DNA of 64,000 bases from Flavihumibacter profundi (GTDB taxonomy: Bacteria; Bacteroidota; Bacteroidia; Chitinophagales; Chitinophagaceae), in assembly GCF_020076305.1 (NCBI RefSeq), contig NZ_JAIQXE010000003.1, positions 372,001 to 436,000 of the forward strand, given 5' to 3'. Below the pieces are notes generated by a model. The model ran no database searches. It worked only from the letters and a program-made list of their open reading frames with translations, and was not told the origin of the DNA. Positions 16,433-26,112 of this stretch are shown here, in pieces. Both the position numbers and the translations under genes were made by a program. Positions within the stretch are counted from its first letter, which is position 1. Each line of letters opens with the position of its first letter.

Positions 16433-18622
16433 TTAATTACGGGCAAATGGCTGAAAGCGCAGGCAAAGGTTTACAGCCCTGCCATCGATAGGACCCCATA
16501 AAGTTTTAAAGTAAGGATCTGTAACTGGACCGGTATACAATGATTCATGACGGCTTTGGCGTTCATCCAGGAGGTTCTCACAATTAAGTACCAGGCTCCA
16601 TTTCGGCCCGAATTTCTTTTCTGCCATCATAGCCATAAAAAGGTATTCCGGTGTTTTAGAATAATCCTCACGATGTTGGTAACCGTTGTAAGAGGCTTCC
16701 AGTCCGACCCTCCAATTACCAGCCACATCATAAACCAAGGTTGCTGCAGCCCGATTCTTAGGTGTATATAGAACAAATTGGTTTTCAGGCAGGTATTGCC
16801 TTATAGCCTGGGTGTAGGTATACCCTACATAAAACTCCCAGTTAGCCACGTGCATTTGTACATATGTGTCGAAGCCTTTTGTCAGCAAAGGCTTTGCTTC
16901 GTTGTTAAAATACACCATTCCGGCCTGGTCTTCTGTTCCAATCACCGGGTCTTTTATTTGGGTAATGAAGAAAGCCTGGTTGATCAGTATACTTCCATCT
17001 GTGCCTATTTCGGTTTTATAATTTACTTCCAGGTTTCCGGAATAGGAACGTTCTGCTTTTACGCCTGCTGCTATGGGTTGCAACTGGTAAATGGTATAAT
17101 CCCTTGTTTGTGGGGTAAGTGGATTAGGCGTAATATAGCCCATGCCATAGCCTGCCCTTGCGCCCCAATGTTTATTTATCTGCTGGAATAGGGCAATCCT
17201 TGGCAATAAAAAATTGCCATACTGGTTGTGGTGGTCCAAACGCAAACCTGTTTCTAATTTAGTTCCGGAAAATAAACGCCAGGTGTCCTGCAAAAATGCG
17301 CCTAAGACATTATTAGAAAAGGATCCTACAGGAACGGGGGTTTCTTCAGCCGGTGCAAATTCATCACCCGTGGTATTTATCCCTGCAACGATATTGTGCT
17401 TCCGGGTACGTTTAAATATTGACAACTCTGCATAATAATTTTTCTGCCTGCCATTGAACAGGTAGGTATTGGTTGACTCTTCACGTTTGAAATTACTAAA
17501 GCTACCCTTCACCGTTAGTACAAATGAATTATCAAGGCGGCTTTCTGACAACAGGGTAATAATATTCCTGTTCAGGTTATTTTTTTCAAAATAAGGGTGG
17601 CTGGCATCTGCTTTCCCTGATAAGGCAAGCATATCACCACCAAGTCGCTTTTCAAAACTGCCCGACCAACCCAGGGAAATAAAGCTTCGGTCCGACGGAT
17701 AGAAAAAAACAGTGGGGTGAATGACCGTACTATTGGTATTTGGCACGTCACTGAAGCCATCCTTATTTACATCAACTTCTTTTTGGAAGGTTTGCCCGCC
17801 AAAGAAAGTAAAACCCACCTTTTTCCACCGCTGGGCATAATAGGCATTAATATTGGTTTCCTTTAAGGATGTTTGATTAACAAGGAAAGAAGCTTCGGGT
17901 GCAGATGTTGGCTTCCTGGAAATCATATTGACAAGTCCGCCGATTGCGCCACCACCATATAAAGTGGATGAGGACCCTTTGATCAATTCCACCTGTTTCA
18001 AATCCAATGGCGGAATGGACAGGATGCCAAATCCGCCGGAATAGCCGCCATATAAGGGCATACCATCCCGTAATATTTGCGTGTACCGGCCGTCCAGTCC
18101 CTGGATCCGGACGTTAGCATTACCGGTTGTTGCGGAAGACTGTTGTATTTGTACACCGCTTACATCGCCTAATATACTGGCTATATTACCTGGCTTCAGC
18201 GTACTCTCCTCATTCATGTCTTCCTGGCCTAAAACCTCAACCTTTGTGGTGGCGTTTTCTATGCGGTCGTTTCCACGGGTTGATGCTACTACAACTACAT
18301 CATTTAGGGTCCGGGCATCAGTTTCCAACAAAATGGAATGCACAATAGTGTCCGGCAGTTGAAAGACCTGCTCCAAAGGTTTATACCCGACATAACTGAC
18401 TACAATAGTATCATATCCTCCCGGCAAATTTTTAAGCGTGGCAAAGCCTTTTCCATCTGTGCTGGTAACCTTCTGGTCATCCCCTTTAAGGCTTATTGTA
18501 ACACCACTCAGAAGCTCTTTATTTGTCTTATCCTGCACAATTATTCTAATGGTATGTTGTGCATTGGCAACAAATACCGTCAAAGTCATTATTACTGTAA
18601 TAAGGAAAAATCGAATGCGCAT
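16433..18622 (-). CDS. TonB-dependent receptor with carboxypeptidase-like N-terminal domain
   Basis: 729 residues. A signal peptide is followed by a carboxypeptidase-D regulatory-like domain (about residues 22-105), a plug domain (about 115-235; VRIQGLDGRYTQILRDGMPLYGG, LKQVELIKGSSSTLYGGGAIGGLVN) and a 22-strand barrel. It takes up a scarce ligand through the outer membrane using TonB. The plug is of the siderophore/cobalamin/metal type, not the SusC type, and no SusD gene is nearby, so a metal chelate is likelier than a glycan. It lies 57 bases after the kinase gene and heads the receptor/PepSY-like/YncE run. Confidence 0.92.
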   Translation of the reverse strand: MRIRFFLITVIMTLTVFVANAQHTIRIIVQDKTNKELLSGVTISLKGDDQKVTSTDGKGFATLKNLPGGYDTIVVSYVGYKPLEQVFQLPDTIVHSILLETDARTLNDVVVVASTRGNDRIENATTKVEVLGQEDMNEESTLKPGNIASILGDVSGVQIQQSSATTGNANVRIQGLDGRYTQILRDGMPLYGGYSGGFGILSIPPLDLKQVELIKGSSSTLYGGGAIGGLVNMISRKPTSAPEASFLVNQTSLKETNINAYYAQRWKKVGFTFFGGQTFQKEVDVNKDGFSDVPNTNSTVIHPTVFFYPSDRSFISLGWSGSFEKRLGGDMLALSGKADASHPYFEKNNLNRNIITLLSESRLDNSFVLTVKGSFSNFKREESTNTYLFNGRQKNYYAELSIFKRTRKHNIVAGINTTGDEFAPAEETPVPVGSFSNNVLGAFLQDTWRLFSGTKLETGLRLDHHNQYGNFLLPRIALFQQINKHWGARAGYGMGYITPNPLTPQTRDYTIYQLQPIAAGVKAERSYSGNLEVNYKTEIGTDGSILINQAFFITQIKDPVIGTEDQAGMVYFNNEAKPLLTKGFDTYVQMHVANWEFYVGYTYTQAIRQYLPENQFVLYTPKNRAAATLVYDVAGNWRVGLEASYNGYQHREDYSKTPEYLFMAMMAEKKFGPKWSLVLNCENLLDERQSRHESLYTGPVTDPYFKTLWGPIDGRAVNLCLRFQPFARN

Positions 18623-18679
18623 AAAATAAAATAATTACTGCAAACCTATAGACCAATTCTGAAGCAATGCTGAACCAGA

Positions 18680-19927
18680 TTAGAAAGTAACTGTAAACCA
18701 GTGTACTTGATTATTATATTGGTACTTAATGGAAAATCCGGAAACCTGGCAAATTTGATAGGCAATGGATAAGCCCAGGCCATGCTGGTCTGAGGACTGT
18801 CCGCCTTTATAAAAACGATCAAATAATTTATTCTCGTCCAACTTATCCTGCTGTGCTGAATTTGACAGGCTGAATTGATTATCATCGAGTGCCACCCTGA
18901 TTTCTCCACCAATATTTGTATGCCGTATTGCATTGCTGAATAAATTATTAAGCAGCGCATCAGCCAGTTCAGCATTCATGCGAACTATAACCGGTTTCAG
19001 GCTGACTGTTAATTTGAACTGCTTATCATGCAATAATTCAGAAAACTCTTCAAGTTTAGCCTCAACTAACTGATCAAACCTTATTTCAGCCAAATCAGCG
19101 AATTGCCTGTTTTCAATTTTACTCAAAAGCAAAAGGGAATGATTCAATCTTGCCATTTTCCGAACCGCGTCATATGCGCTTTGCACAATCTGGCTTTGCC
19201 TTTCTGAAAGTGCTTCATCCTGAATTAACACATCCAGTTTAGAACGAATTACAGCCAATGGTGTTTGCAATTCATGGGAAGCATTATCAGTAAATTCTCT
19301 AAGGCGCTGGTAATCGGATTCCGCATGACTCAAAGATTGCTCGAGGGTGCTATTGAGTGTGTCGAATTCTTCTATGGAAGTTGGGGTAAATACCGGACGG
19401 CTGGATTGACCCAGCCTGAATTGCTGCATTGCGGAAAGGCTATCGTAGAATGGCTTCCACAGCGAACGCAGGACAAGCCTGTTAATGAGTAAACTGGCAA
19501 CCAATATTGCGAGGATAGTTGACACGGAAATCAGGATAACAGACCGTATTATTTCGTCTGTTCCTTCGAGTGATTTAGCAACCTTTACTTCATACCATTG
19601 TCCCCCTACAGGCAATGAAAATATGAGTTGCCGCATATCTTCCCTTTGACTACCTGAAGAGTTAATTGTCTGGAATGCTTTTCTTTGTGAACCAATTTTA
19701 CCGGCAGGCACAAATTCTATCACCTGGTCTTTTACAGCAATTGGTTCAGGTAACCTGCCAAACTTTTGGGAATACCCTTCAATTTCCCGTTGTTCGATCC
19801 GGAGGTCATCATCCACCTGGCCGATCAATACAAACCTGAGTAAGAAATAAAAAGCCGTACTGGCCAGTAAAAAAATGGCAACGGTTGATGCGATATTAAT
19901 TCTGTTATAACGACTAAATAGTTTCAT
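18680..19927 (-). CDS. sensor histidine kinase
   Basis: 415 residues, inner membrane. Two TM segments (about 10-36 and 128-150) flank a periplasmic sensor of about 90 residues, followed by a HAMP-like linker, the H box FTDNASHELQTPLAV (phospho-acceptor His218), the N box LLNNLFSNAIRHT and the ATP lid HGLGLSIAYQ. The D box is weak (FSLSNSAQ in place of DxGxG), as often seen in Bacteroidota kinases of this type. It overlaps the response regulator by 4 bases and is followed by a TonB receptor operon that it probably controls. Confidence 0.92.
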   Translation of the reverse strand: MKLFSRYNRINIASTVAIFLLASTAFYFLLRFVLIGQVDDDLRIEQREIEGYSQKFGRLPEPIAVKDQVIEFVPAGKIGSQRKAFQTINSSGSQREDMRQLIFSLPVGGQWYEVKVAKSLEGTDEIIRSVILISVSTILAILVASLLINRLVLRSLWKPFYDSLSAMQQFRLGQSSRPVFTPTSIEEFDTLNSTLEQSLSHAESDYQRLREFTDNASHELQTPLAVIRSKLDVLIQDEALSERQSQIVQSAYDAVRKMARLNHSLLLLSKIENRQFADLAEIRFDQLVEAKLEEFSELLHDKQFKLTVSLKPVIVRMNAELADALLNNLFSNAIRHTNIGGEIRVALDDNQFSLSNSAQQDKLDENKLFDRFYKGGQSSDQHGLGLSIAYQICQVSGFSIKYQYNNQVHWFTVTF

Positions 19928-20613
19928 TTTGGCTGGTTAGCAGCACTAAATTTATAGCCCATGCCATACACCGATTTAATATAATCGGCAGAACCGGCTT
20001 GTATAAGTTTCTTGCGGAGGTTTTTTATATGGGTATAAATAAAATCATAGTTATCAGCCAGGTCCATATTATCTCCCCATAAATGTTCCGCAATTGCGCC
20101 CTTACTGATTACCCTGTTCTTATTACTTATAAAATACAATAAGAGGTCATATTCCTTCCGTGTGAGGTCAACTATTTTATTATCGACTTTTACCAGCTTT
20201 TCATTGAGATCCAATTGAATTTCATCAAACCTTACAAGGCTCCTGCCATCAAAGGATTTTCGCCTGATAATTGCATCAACCCTGGCAGCCAGTTCCGGTA
20301 AATGGAAAGGCTTGGTCAGGTAATCATCTGCCCCTGTTTTGAGTCCTAGTATTTTGTCGTCCAGGGAGTTTTTTGCTGAAATAATTAATACGCCATCGGC
20401 CTTGTTATTTGATTTCAATTCTTTAAGGATGTCTAATCCGCTGCCTCCGGGAAGTGAAATATCAAGGATAATGCAGGCATAATCATAAAGGCTTATCTTC
20501 TCAATGGCCGAATGGAAATCAAAAACTGTTTCGCAAATAAAATGTTCATTATTCAGGTATGCTGAAATGCTTTCAGAAAGTTGTTGTTCATCTTCTATTA
20601 CCAGAATTTTCAT
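19924..20613 (-). CDS. OmpR-family response regulator
   Basis: 229 residues: a receiver domain with the acidic pair EDE at residues 7-9, phospho-acceptor Asp51 (CIILDISLPGGSG), Ser/Lys switch residues (IISAK, LTKPF) and an OmpR/PhoB winged helix (about 125-225; LTRKEYDLLLYFI, YTHIKNLRKKL, VYGMGYKF). It pairs with the kinase that overlaps it. Likely targets are its own promoter and the TonB receptor/PepSY-like/YncE genes downstream. Confidence 0.94.
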   Translation of the reverse strand: MKILVIEDEQQLSESISAYLNNEHFICETVFDFHSAIEKISLYDYACIILDISLPGGSGLDILKELKSNNKADGVLIISAKNSLDDKILGLKTGADDYLTKPFHLPELAARVDAIIRRKSFDGRSLVRFDEIQLDLNEKLVKVDNKIVDLTRKEYDLLLYFISNKNRVISKGAIAEHLWGDNMDLADNYDFIYTHIKNLRKKLIQAGSADYIKSVYGMGYKFSAANQPK

Positions 20614-20731
20614 GATTTCCGCAAAACAGGTTCATTTAATTAGCGAAAATTACAGGTAATTCTGGTGAAATTCTGAAGTATTGCATTCCAGTGAATCCTC
20701 ACTGTAGGCCTCACCGGGTTTTGGGAAACTA

Positions 20732-21697
20732 TCAATAAACAAGCTGCATTGTTATTAAGGGCGTCCCCCCCAAGGTTTCAGCAACGTTCATTTTTGTAAG
20801 CAGGCTACGGGTGTTATGCTCCTGGCTTAAAAAATAATATTGCTTGTTAGAGCCCGATCCAGGGAAAATAATTACTTCCTGTGATTTTGATATGTCATAA
20901 GGATCAGAAAGTGAATAAGTAAAAACAAGGGTTTTGTATACAAATGGGTAGAATTCATTGATGTCATCCAGGAAAAAATCTTTCCCCAGCAATTCCATTT
21001 TTAATGAGTCGTATTTGAGAGCCCCAGTAGAAGAGGTATAAGTAAGGGATACAGTATAATTGTCACCGGTATTTGAACTTTGGGATGACTTGACATTTAA
21101 ACTGCCATTCGCGTTATAAGTGTAGTTCCGGATGGTTTCCCCATTGTAAAATTCAGCCCTTGTGATCCTGTTTAAATTGTTATAGGTATACAGCGAAATC
21201 TCATTTCCCGGAACCGGAGATGCCAGGTGTTTATCAATGTGTATCCTTAAACTATCCGGAAATGTTTCATAAGTAAAGAAGGCGGTGTCTTTTGTGTTAT
21301 TCAGGTTATCTGTATGTGAAATCCAAACAATCTTGTTGTCGGCAGACCTGTTAATTTCATATTCAATTGCTTCAGGTTGGCCAGGGGAAATATGATTGCT
21401 GATGAGGTATCCGCTGGTATTGTATTTAAATTCCTGGGTCAGTTTATCATACGGATTACTATTGGTAAGGTCATCGAGGTAAATTCCAATAGTATAATTG
21501 TTCGTATCGTATTTGATGGAATAGTTTTTTGTAGGTGTTAAGGGGTCTGCAATAGGATCAGTTAATATTATCTGCTTAGGAAGCCTGGCAGTATTTGTGT
21601 CCACAGGAGGCACCGGACTGCTGTCTTTTTTTGAACAGGAAAAAAGGATAAAGCTTGAAAGTCCAACAGTGACCAACAGCGAAAAATATTTTTTCAT
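20732..21697 (-). CDS. lipoprotein with YD-like repeats, function unknown
   Basis: 321 residues with a clear lipobox (FILFSCSK) and a Ser/Pro linker. The body has Tyr/Asn-rich short repeats such as FKYNTSGYLISN, YTYNNLNRITRAEFYNG and NYTYNANGSLNVKS, which resemble RHS/YD-type beta repeats found in many Bacteroidota lipoproteins of the DUF4595 sort. It is probably surface or periplasmic. It is separated from the DUF1080 operon by a hairpin and is probably its own unit. Confidence 0.7.
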   Translation of the reverse strand: MKKYFSLLVTVGLSSFILFSCSKKDSSPVPPVDTNTARLPKQIILTDPIADPLTPTKNYSIKYDTNNYTIGIYLDDLTNSNPYDKLTQEFKYNTSGYLISNHISPGQPEAIEYEINRSADNKIVWISHTDNLNNTKDTAFFTYETFPDSLRIHIDKHLASPVPGNEISLYTYNNLNRITRAEFYNGETIRNYTYNANGSLNVKSSQSSNTGDNYTVSLTYTSSTGALKYDSLKMELLGKDFFLDDINEFYPFVYKTLVFTYSLSDPYDISKSQEVIIFPGSGSNKQYYFLSQEHNTRSLLTKMNVAETLGGTPLITMQLVY

Positions 21698-21784
21698 ACC
21701 AACATTTTTAAGGGCAGGACTAATATATGTATAACGATATCAAATTAAGCACCCATAACAAAATTAAACATTCCAATAACAAAC

Positions 21785-21818
21785 GTTAAAGGTCCGTGTT
21801 TTACACGAACCTTTAAAC
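21785..21818 (-). terminator. hairpin after the DUF1080 operon
   Basis: The arms 21785-21798 and 21804-21817 pair with one mismatch (core AAAGGT/ACCTTT and CGTG/CACG) around a 5-base loop, 20 bases after the DUF1080 stop. There is little T-run after it, so it is a weak or processing-type terminator. Confidence 0.45.
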
Positions 21819-21837
21819 AAATAAAACTTCTTACGGC

Positions 21838-22806
21838 TTATTTTGCCGGGGTGATAATAATATTCCTGTATTCAATCGGACCGTGATCGCCCTGGATCAT
21901 AATCGGACCGGGCTCGCCTTCCTTACTGTTTAATGCGCCACCGGTAATTCCGGGTATAGGCCGGTTACAGATAATTGTTTTACCATTTGCTACCACAGTA
22001 ACCAACCTGCCTACCAGCGTAATATCATAAGATTGCCACTCACCTGCCGCTTTTGCCACTTGTTCTGTGGGTTCTATGAAACCGTAAATAGCACCGAAAT
22101 AATCCTTTAATGGTTCCTCGCCTTTATTATCTGCAACCTGTACTTCGTAACGGCCGCGCAGGTAAACGCCACTATTGCTTTCCTTGGGATAGCGGAATTC
22201 AATATGCAGCTTAAAATCATTAAATGTCTGGTCAGATATAAGATTGGAACCGGTCCTGGCACTTGTCAGAACACCATTAACCGCCTGCCATTGGTTTTCG
22301 CCTGAAGCATGCCAGCCGTTGGTGTTTTTGCCATTAAATAAGGTGATCGGCTTACCCCAAACCGGTGATTTATCACGCCAGAGTGAAGGCGCCCTAACCC
22401 CTACCCAGGTGGCAGTTGTTCCATCAGATCCAAGAATCGTACCGCTCAGCTTGCCATCCACCAGAGTGCCTTCCAGGGTCATATCCTTATCGCTCCTATC
22501 CCACTGTGGTGGTATGGAAAAACTGATTTTCCCGTTCTCAAAATTGACACGGGATATTGGCCGTGCACTCCCACCTTCTGCTACAAAATATCCTACAAGG
22601 GTCTTTAAACCAGAGTGCCTGACTTCCAACCAGGATGGCAGTTCCTTGCCGTTTTTTGTTACGGTTAAGTCCCAACGCCCTTCAATTGAGGGATCCCCAA
22701 ACAGGTGATTGGGATAATTGCCGGCTTTAGCAACAGAAAGAACAAACAAAAACACCAATGGCAGCAATAATTTTCTGGAAATTTCAGGCAAACGTTGACC
22801 TCGCAT
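21838..22806 (-). CDS. DUF1080 (3-keto-disaccharide hydrolase-like) protein
   Basis: 322 residues with a signal peptide (LPLVFLFVLSVAKA). Residues about 38-140 form a lipocalin-like beta domain (IEGRWDLTVTKNGKELP...). Residues about 150-320 are the DUF1080 concanavalin-like domain: ITLFNGKNTNGWHASGENQW, FKLHIEFRYPKESNSGVYLRGRYEVQV, GPIMIQGDHGPIEYRNI. Members act on 3-keto-glycosides or bind glycans in the periplasm. It is the last gene of the amidohydrolase/flavin oxidase/cytochrome run, so substrate oxidation upstream may make its keto substrate. Family call firm; substrate unknown. Confidence 0.88.
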   Translation of the reverse strand: MRGQRLPEISRKLLLPLVFLFVLSVAKAGNYPNHLFGDPSIEGRWDLTVTKNGKELPSWLEVRHSGLKTLVGYFVAEGGSARPISRVNFENGKISFSIPPQWDRSDKDMTLEGTLVDGKLSGTILGSDGTTATWVGVRAPSLWRDKSPVWGKPITLFNGKNTNGWHASGENQWQAVNGVLTSARTGSNLISDQTFNDFKLHIEFRYPKESNSGVYLRGRYEVQVADNKGEEPLKDYFGAIYGFIEPTEQVAKAAGEWQSYDITLVGRLVTVVANGKTIICNRPIPGITGGALNSKEGEPGPIMIQGDHGPIEYRNIIITPAK

Positions 22807-22854
22807 TTTCTTAAGTTTTTAAGCGTAATAAAAAATCAATTTACTTAAAATAAT

Positions 22855-23571
22855 CTAATGTGCTAATGGGATAACCACTACCTGCTTACCTTCCTTCCTG
22901 TCCAGGCCATTCAGCCCGTGGTCCCTATAGCTGGGAATAAGCACATAAACCGCTTTAGGTTGTTTTACATTACCGGAATGGGTTTTAAATGAGCCCTCAA
23001 GTCCGGGTAAAAGGTCGAAATCTTCATCTGCGCCATATTGCAGGACCCATTCTGCAATAGCCACCGCATCTTCCTTTTTTATATCAGGATGCGAAGGCAT
23101 AGGTTGTGAAGCGCCCCAGGTGCCTTTTGAGCCATTGATGATGCTGGCAGAAAGTTTTTCGGCAACATCCTTCCCGGCGCCGTATTTTTTAGCAACCGAT
23201 TCAAATGACGGCCCTATAAGTTTTTGTTTTACACTGTGACAATTGAAACAGATATCCTGCTTCATAATGGCTAGTATGGCATCGGCTCTTTTTTGCTTTT
23301 CCAGGTATTTGGATACCATTGCGGAATCTGGCAGGAATTTCAATTTGAGGAATACTTCATTGGATACGATTTCTTCATAAGCAGAAGAACCATCTTCCTT
23401 ATCTTCAACACGAATCGTATATTTTATGGTTGCATCCTGCTGAAGCGGATTATTTCCCGATGGCTGTTTTAAGGAAACAGAAGGGATTGAATTCGATTGC
23501 TCATTGATTACAAAGCCCATTATTATAATCACCCCGGAAATTAATGCAGCAAAAAGAAATGCTTTTTTCAT
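22855..23571 (-). CDS. periplasmic c-type cytochrome (class I)
   Basis: 238 residues. An N-terminal signal/anchor (FAALISGVIIIMGFVI) is followed by an N-terminal region of about 75 residues without a known domain, then a mono-haem domain with Cys108-Phe-Asn-Cys111-His112 and an axial Met in QPMPSHPDIKKEDAVAIAEWVL. A short C-terminal tail (VYVLIPSYRDHGLNGLDRKEG) is also unassigned. It lies 14 bases after the flavin oxidoreductase, so it is a natural electron acceptor for it. Confidence 0.88.
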   Translation of the reverse strand: MKKAFLFAALISGVIIIMGFVINEQSNSIPSVSLKQPSGNNPLQQDATIKYTIRVEDKEDGSSAYEEIVSNEVFLKLKFLPDSAMVSKYLEKQKRADAILAIMKQDICFNCHSVKQKLIGPSFESVAKKYGAGKDVAEKLSASIINGSKGTWGASQPMPSHPDIKKEDAVAIAEWVLQYGADEDFDLLPGLEGSFKTHSGNVKQPKAVYVLIPSYRDHGLNGLDRKEGKQVVVIPLAH

Positions 23572-23585
23572 AGGTAAGCAATATT

Positions 23586-25022
23586 TTAAGCCATGTCTAT
23601 TTCATTAGCCGCACGGTAAGCCGAGCGGGTTGAGGCTTCCATTCCCCAATTCAGGTTATCAGCATAAGCCCCGGCAAAATGTATTCTTCCATGCGGCTTA
23701 ATTATTTCAGGCCAGAACTTATGTAACTCCCCAAGGGGAAAATTTACCCGTTCACAGGTTGAAGAAAAAGCCTCCTTAGTCCAGTCGCGACTTACTGCCT
23801 GTTCAATAGTATCCTTGGATCCCGGATACAATTCCCGGAACACGGCCAATGCCCTTTGTACGGAGATGCCTCCGGATCCTGTTCCAAGAATTATAACCCG
23901 ATGGGTGTCTACCTCGTCTGCTGATTGCCAAACGGCCCAAAGGTCAGGATGATCAAACTCCATATTGATGCTCAGGTTATCTTTTTCCCAGAATTTTGAA
24001 CTCGCCTGGAAAACAAAACGCTGGTAAGAATCATACTGAATATTATCAATTACAAATTGCTTTTCGGGTGGGAATGCTGGTGTAACCGGAATTTTCCTGA
24101 ATGCAGGCAATGGGATGCAATTGACTAGGTAGTCGGCAGTGATTACCTGTTCTTCACCAAATCTTTTATACTTCACTGTTACCCCACTTGCACCATGCTC
24201 AATGGACTGGATGGGGCAATTTAGCCAAACCCTTGGCCCGAGCTTTTTAGCAAAAGCATTTGGCAACATCTGGTTACCTCCCTTAAGCCGGAAAACGTCA
24301 ACAGGAAACTGTGGAACGCCCCTTATATTAAGTATTGCAGAACGCCAGAATTCAAATAAAGCGGAAGTATTGGAAGCACTTAAAATCTCAAGGGCCCTGG
24401 CAGATGCCCCATCCCTTTTATAAATATCGTCAATCGGCACTTTGTCCAATTCATCGTAACCAGCATTAAAAGGATTGTACTCATCAGTAAATTTGGACAG
24501 GTATGGTTTTACATATAATGAGTTCAGGTCCCAGTAAGGATTCTTTGAAAGAAATGCAATTTCCTTTTCGTTAAAACCGAGAGTCTTCAGCACTACTTTA
24601 TCGCGCAGCATTTCTTCGGTATAAAACTTACCGTCAATTCGCCTTAAAATATTTTTACGCCGCGGATAAGGAAGCGCTTCCACTCCCAACTCATTTAAAT
24701 AGGACCAATACCGCTCATACCCAGGCTTTGTAATGTGCTCCGCACCGAAATCACCGTAAAGACCATCAGATAACCCATCGTGCACGGTGAATACATGACC
24801 GCCATGCCTGCCTGTTGCTTCAAGAACGGTTACATCATGCCCCCGCTTCATTAATTCATAGGCTGTGCATAATCCGGCAATGCCTGCGCCGGCCACAATT
24901 ACCTTTTTTACTTTCCTGGGACTATTGCCAGGGAAAGACAGCATATCATTAGGGAGCAAACCCGCTCCAAGTCCGGTTATTGCCGTGTTTTTAATAAACG
25001 CACGGCGACTGTTATTTTGCAT
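23586..25022 (-). CDS. exported FAD-dependent amine oxidase-like oxidoreductase
   Basis: 478 residues. It begins with a Tat-like signal (SRRAFIKNTAITGLGAGL), as expected for a protein exported with bound FAD. The Rossmann motif is VAGAGIAGLCTAYELMKRGHDVTVLEA (about 40-66), followed by the GG motif region and the C-terminal FAD motif IHFAGAYADNLNWGMEASTRSAYRAANEI. This is the flavin monoamine oxidase/phytoene desaturase superfamily. Electrons probably go to the cytochrome c next door instead of O2, and the substrate may be an amine, amino acid or other hydride donor. It overlaps the amidohydrolase gene by 11 bases. Confidence 0.9.
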   Translation of the reverse strand: MQNNSRRAFIKNTAITGLGAGLLPNDMLSFPGNSPRKVKKVIVAGAGIAGLCTAYELMKRGHDVTVLEATGRHGGHVFTVHDGLSDGLYGDFGAEHITKPGYERYWSYLNELGVEALPYPRRKNILRRIDGKFYTEEMLRDKVVLKTLGFNEKEIAFLSKNPYWDLNSLYVKPYLSKFTDEYNPFNAGYDELDKVPIDDIYKRDGASARALEILSASNTSALFEFWRSAILNIRGVPQFPVDVFRLKGGNQMLPNAFAKKLGPRVWLNCPIQSIEHGASGVTVKYKRFGEEQVITADYLVNCIPLPAFRKIPVTPAFPPEKQFVIDNIQYDSYQRFVFQASSKFWEKDNLSINMEFDHPDLWAVWQSADEVDTHRVIILGTGSGGISVQRALAVFRELYPGSKDTIEQAVSRDWTKEAFSSTCERVNFPLGELHKFWPEIIKPHGRIHFAGAYADNLNWGMEASTRSAYRAANEIDMA

Positions 25023-26112
25023 ACATCAATATTTTTTTTCCGTTGTCCTGGTAAATTTTGCGGAGTGTGGCAGGTGACAAACCAAGGCCGTATAAGGCCC
25101 AATGATAACTGAAAAGATCATGGTCATAAAAATGTTCATCATCGGATTCCAGAATACGGAAAGTCGTCCTGTACATCGCTTTATTCGTACCCATATCAGT
25201 GCCATAAACTATCCGGCCAGCATATTTTTCCATAAAAGCATGAACGTATTTTGGTATTGGGGCAAGCTCACCATAACGGGCTGCAATATCCGCATACAAA
25301 TTCGGGTACTTATCAAACATTCCGGCTATCACGCTCAGGTCAGAACAGGTGTTAGCCAGGTGGCAGGCGATAAAGGTGGTATTTGGATTATCCCGAACAG
25401 CATTTTCCAGCGTCTTAACTAATTGATCGTGGTTCAGGATACCAGGCTTACTCATATCAACCTTCCATGTCCCCGCATTCATCAAACCATCATTTTTTTC
25501 ATTTGCAGGTTCGTACATCCAGGCATCTTCGGCCACATGAATGCTGATGGGCATATGCAGTTCCCCGCATTTACGAATTAGCGCTTTCATTTTCGGATCA
25601 TCAATATGCAGCCCGAAGCCGGAAGATGGCTTTGAATAAAATTCACCCAGGCCCTTGTCACCCAGTTCCCCAACGCCTCTTGCGCCTTTTTGGTAACAAC
25701 GCACCAATTCTTTTACCGCTTTTTCTTCCCAACCGGGCTTGTCGCAATCCCTGAAATCGAAACCGCACCATACTTCAAACCGGTCCTTATAGGGGGAATA
25801 TTTTTCTATCACAGAGTCAAATGCAGTTCCTATGGAATAGGAAAGGATGATTGATTTGGCAATACCAACTTCATCCATGGTACGCACCCAGGCATCCAGG
25901 CCAGCACGGTCAAGGGGGTAATCATGCGAATGAAAATCAGTGATGGGAAATTTTGCTTTCTGGATATTACTCACCGGCACCTTATAAATAGACACAGGCC
26001 TGAAATCCTTAAGTTTTAACTCATTAATATCCTGTGAAAATGCGGGCACAGCAATATAATTAATCAATATTAGGAGTATTGAAAAATATATTATTCTTTG
26101 CTTAATGAGCAT
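25012..26112 (-). CDS. exported amidohydrolase-family protein
   Basis: About 366 residues with a signal peptide (ILLILINYIAVPAFSQ). A metal-dependent hydrolase TIM barrel is shown by FPITDFHSHDYPLD (HxH), PISIHVAEDAW, FIACHLANTCSD and IVYGTDMGTNKAM (the late Asp). It resembles the amidohydrolase 2 family (decarboxylases/lactonases such as LigI- and ACMSD-type). Starts at 26112 and 26124 are both possible; I use 26112 as the signal peptide begins there. It is first in the operon with the flavin oxidase (11-base overlap), cytochrome and DUF1080 genes. Confidence 0.85.
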   Translation of the reverse strand: MLIKQRIIYFSILLILINYIAVPAFSQDINELKLKDFRPVSIYKVPVSNIQKAKFPITDFHSHDYPLDRAGLDAWVRTMDEVGIAKSIILSYSIGTAFDSVIEKYSPYKDRFEVWCGFDFRDCDKPGWEEKAVKELVRCYQKGARGVGELGDKGLGEFYSKPSSGFGLHIDDPKMKALIRKCGELHMPISIHVAEDAWMYEPANEKNDGLMNAGTWKVDMSKPGILNHDQLVKTLENAVRDNPNTTFIACHLANTCSDLSVIAGMFDKYPNLYADIAARYGELAPIPKYVHAFMEKYAGRIVYGTDMGTNKAMYRTTFRILESDDEHFYDHDLFSYHWALYGLGLSPATLRKIYQDNGKKILMYAK

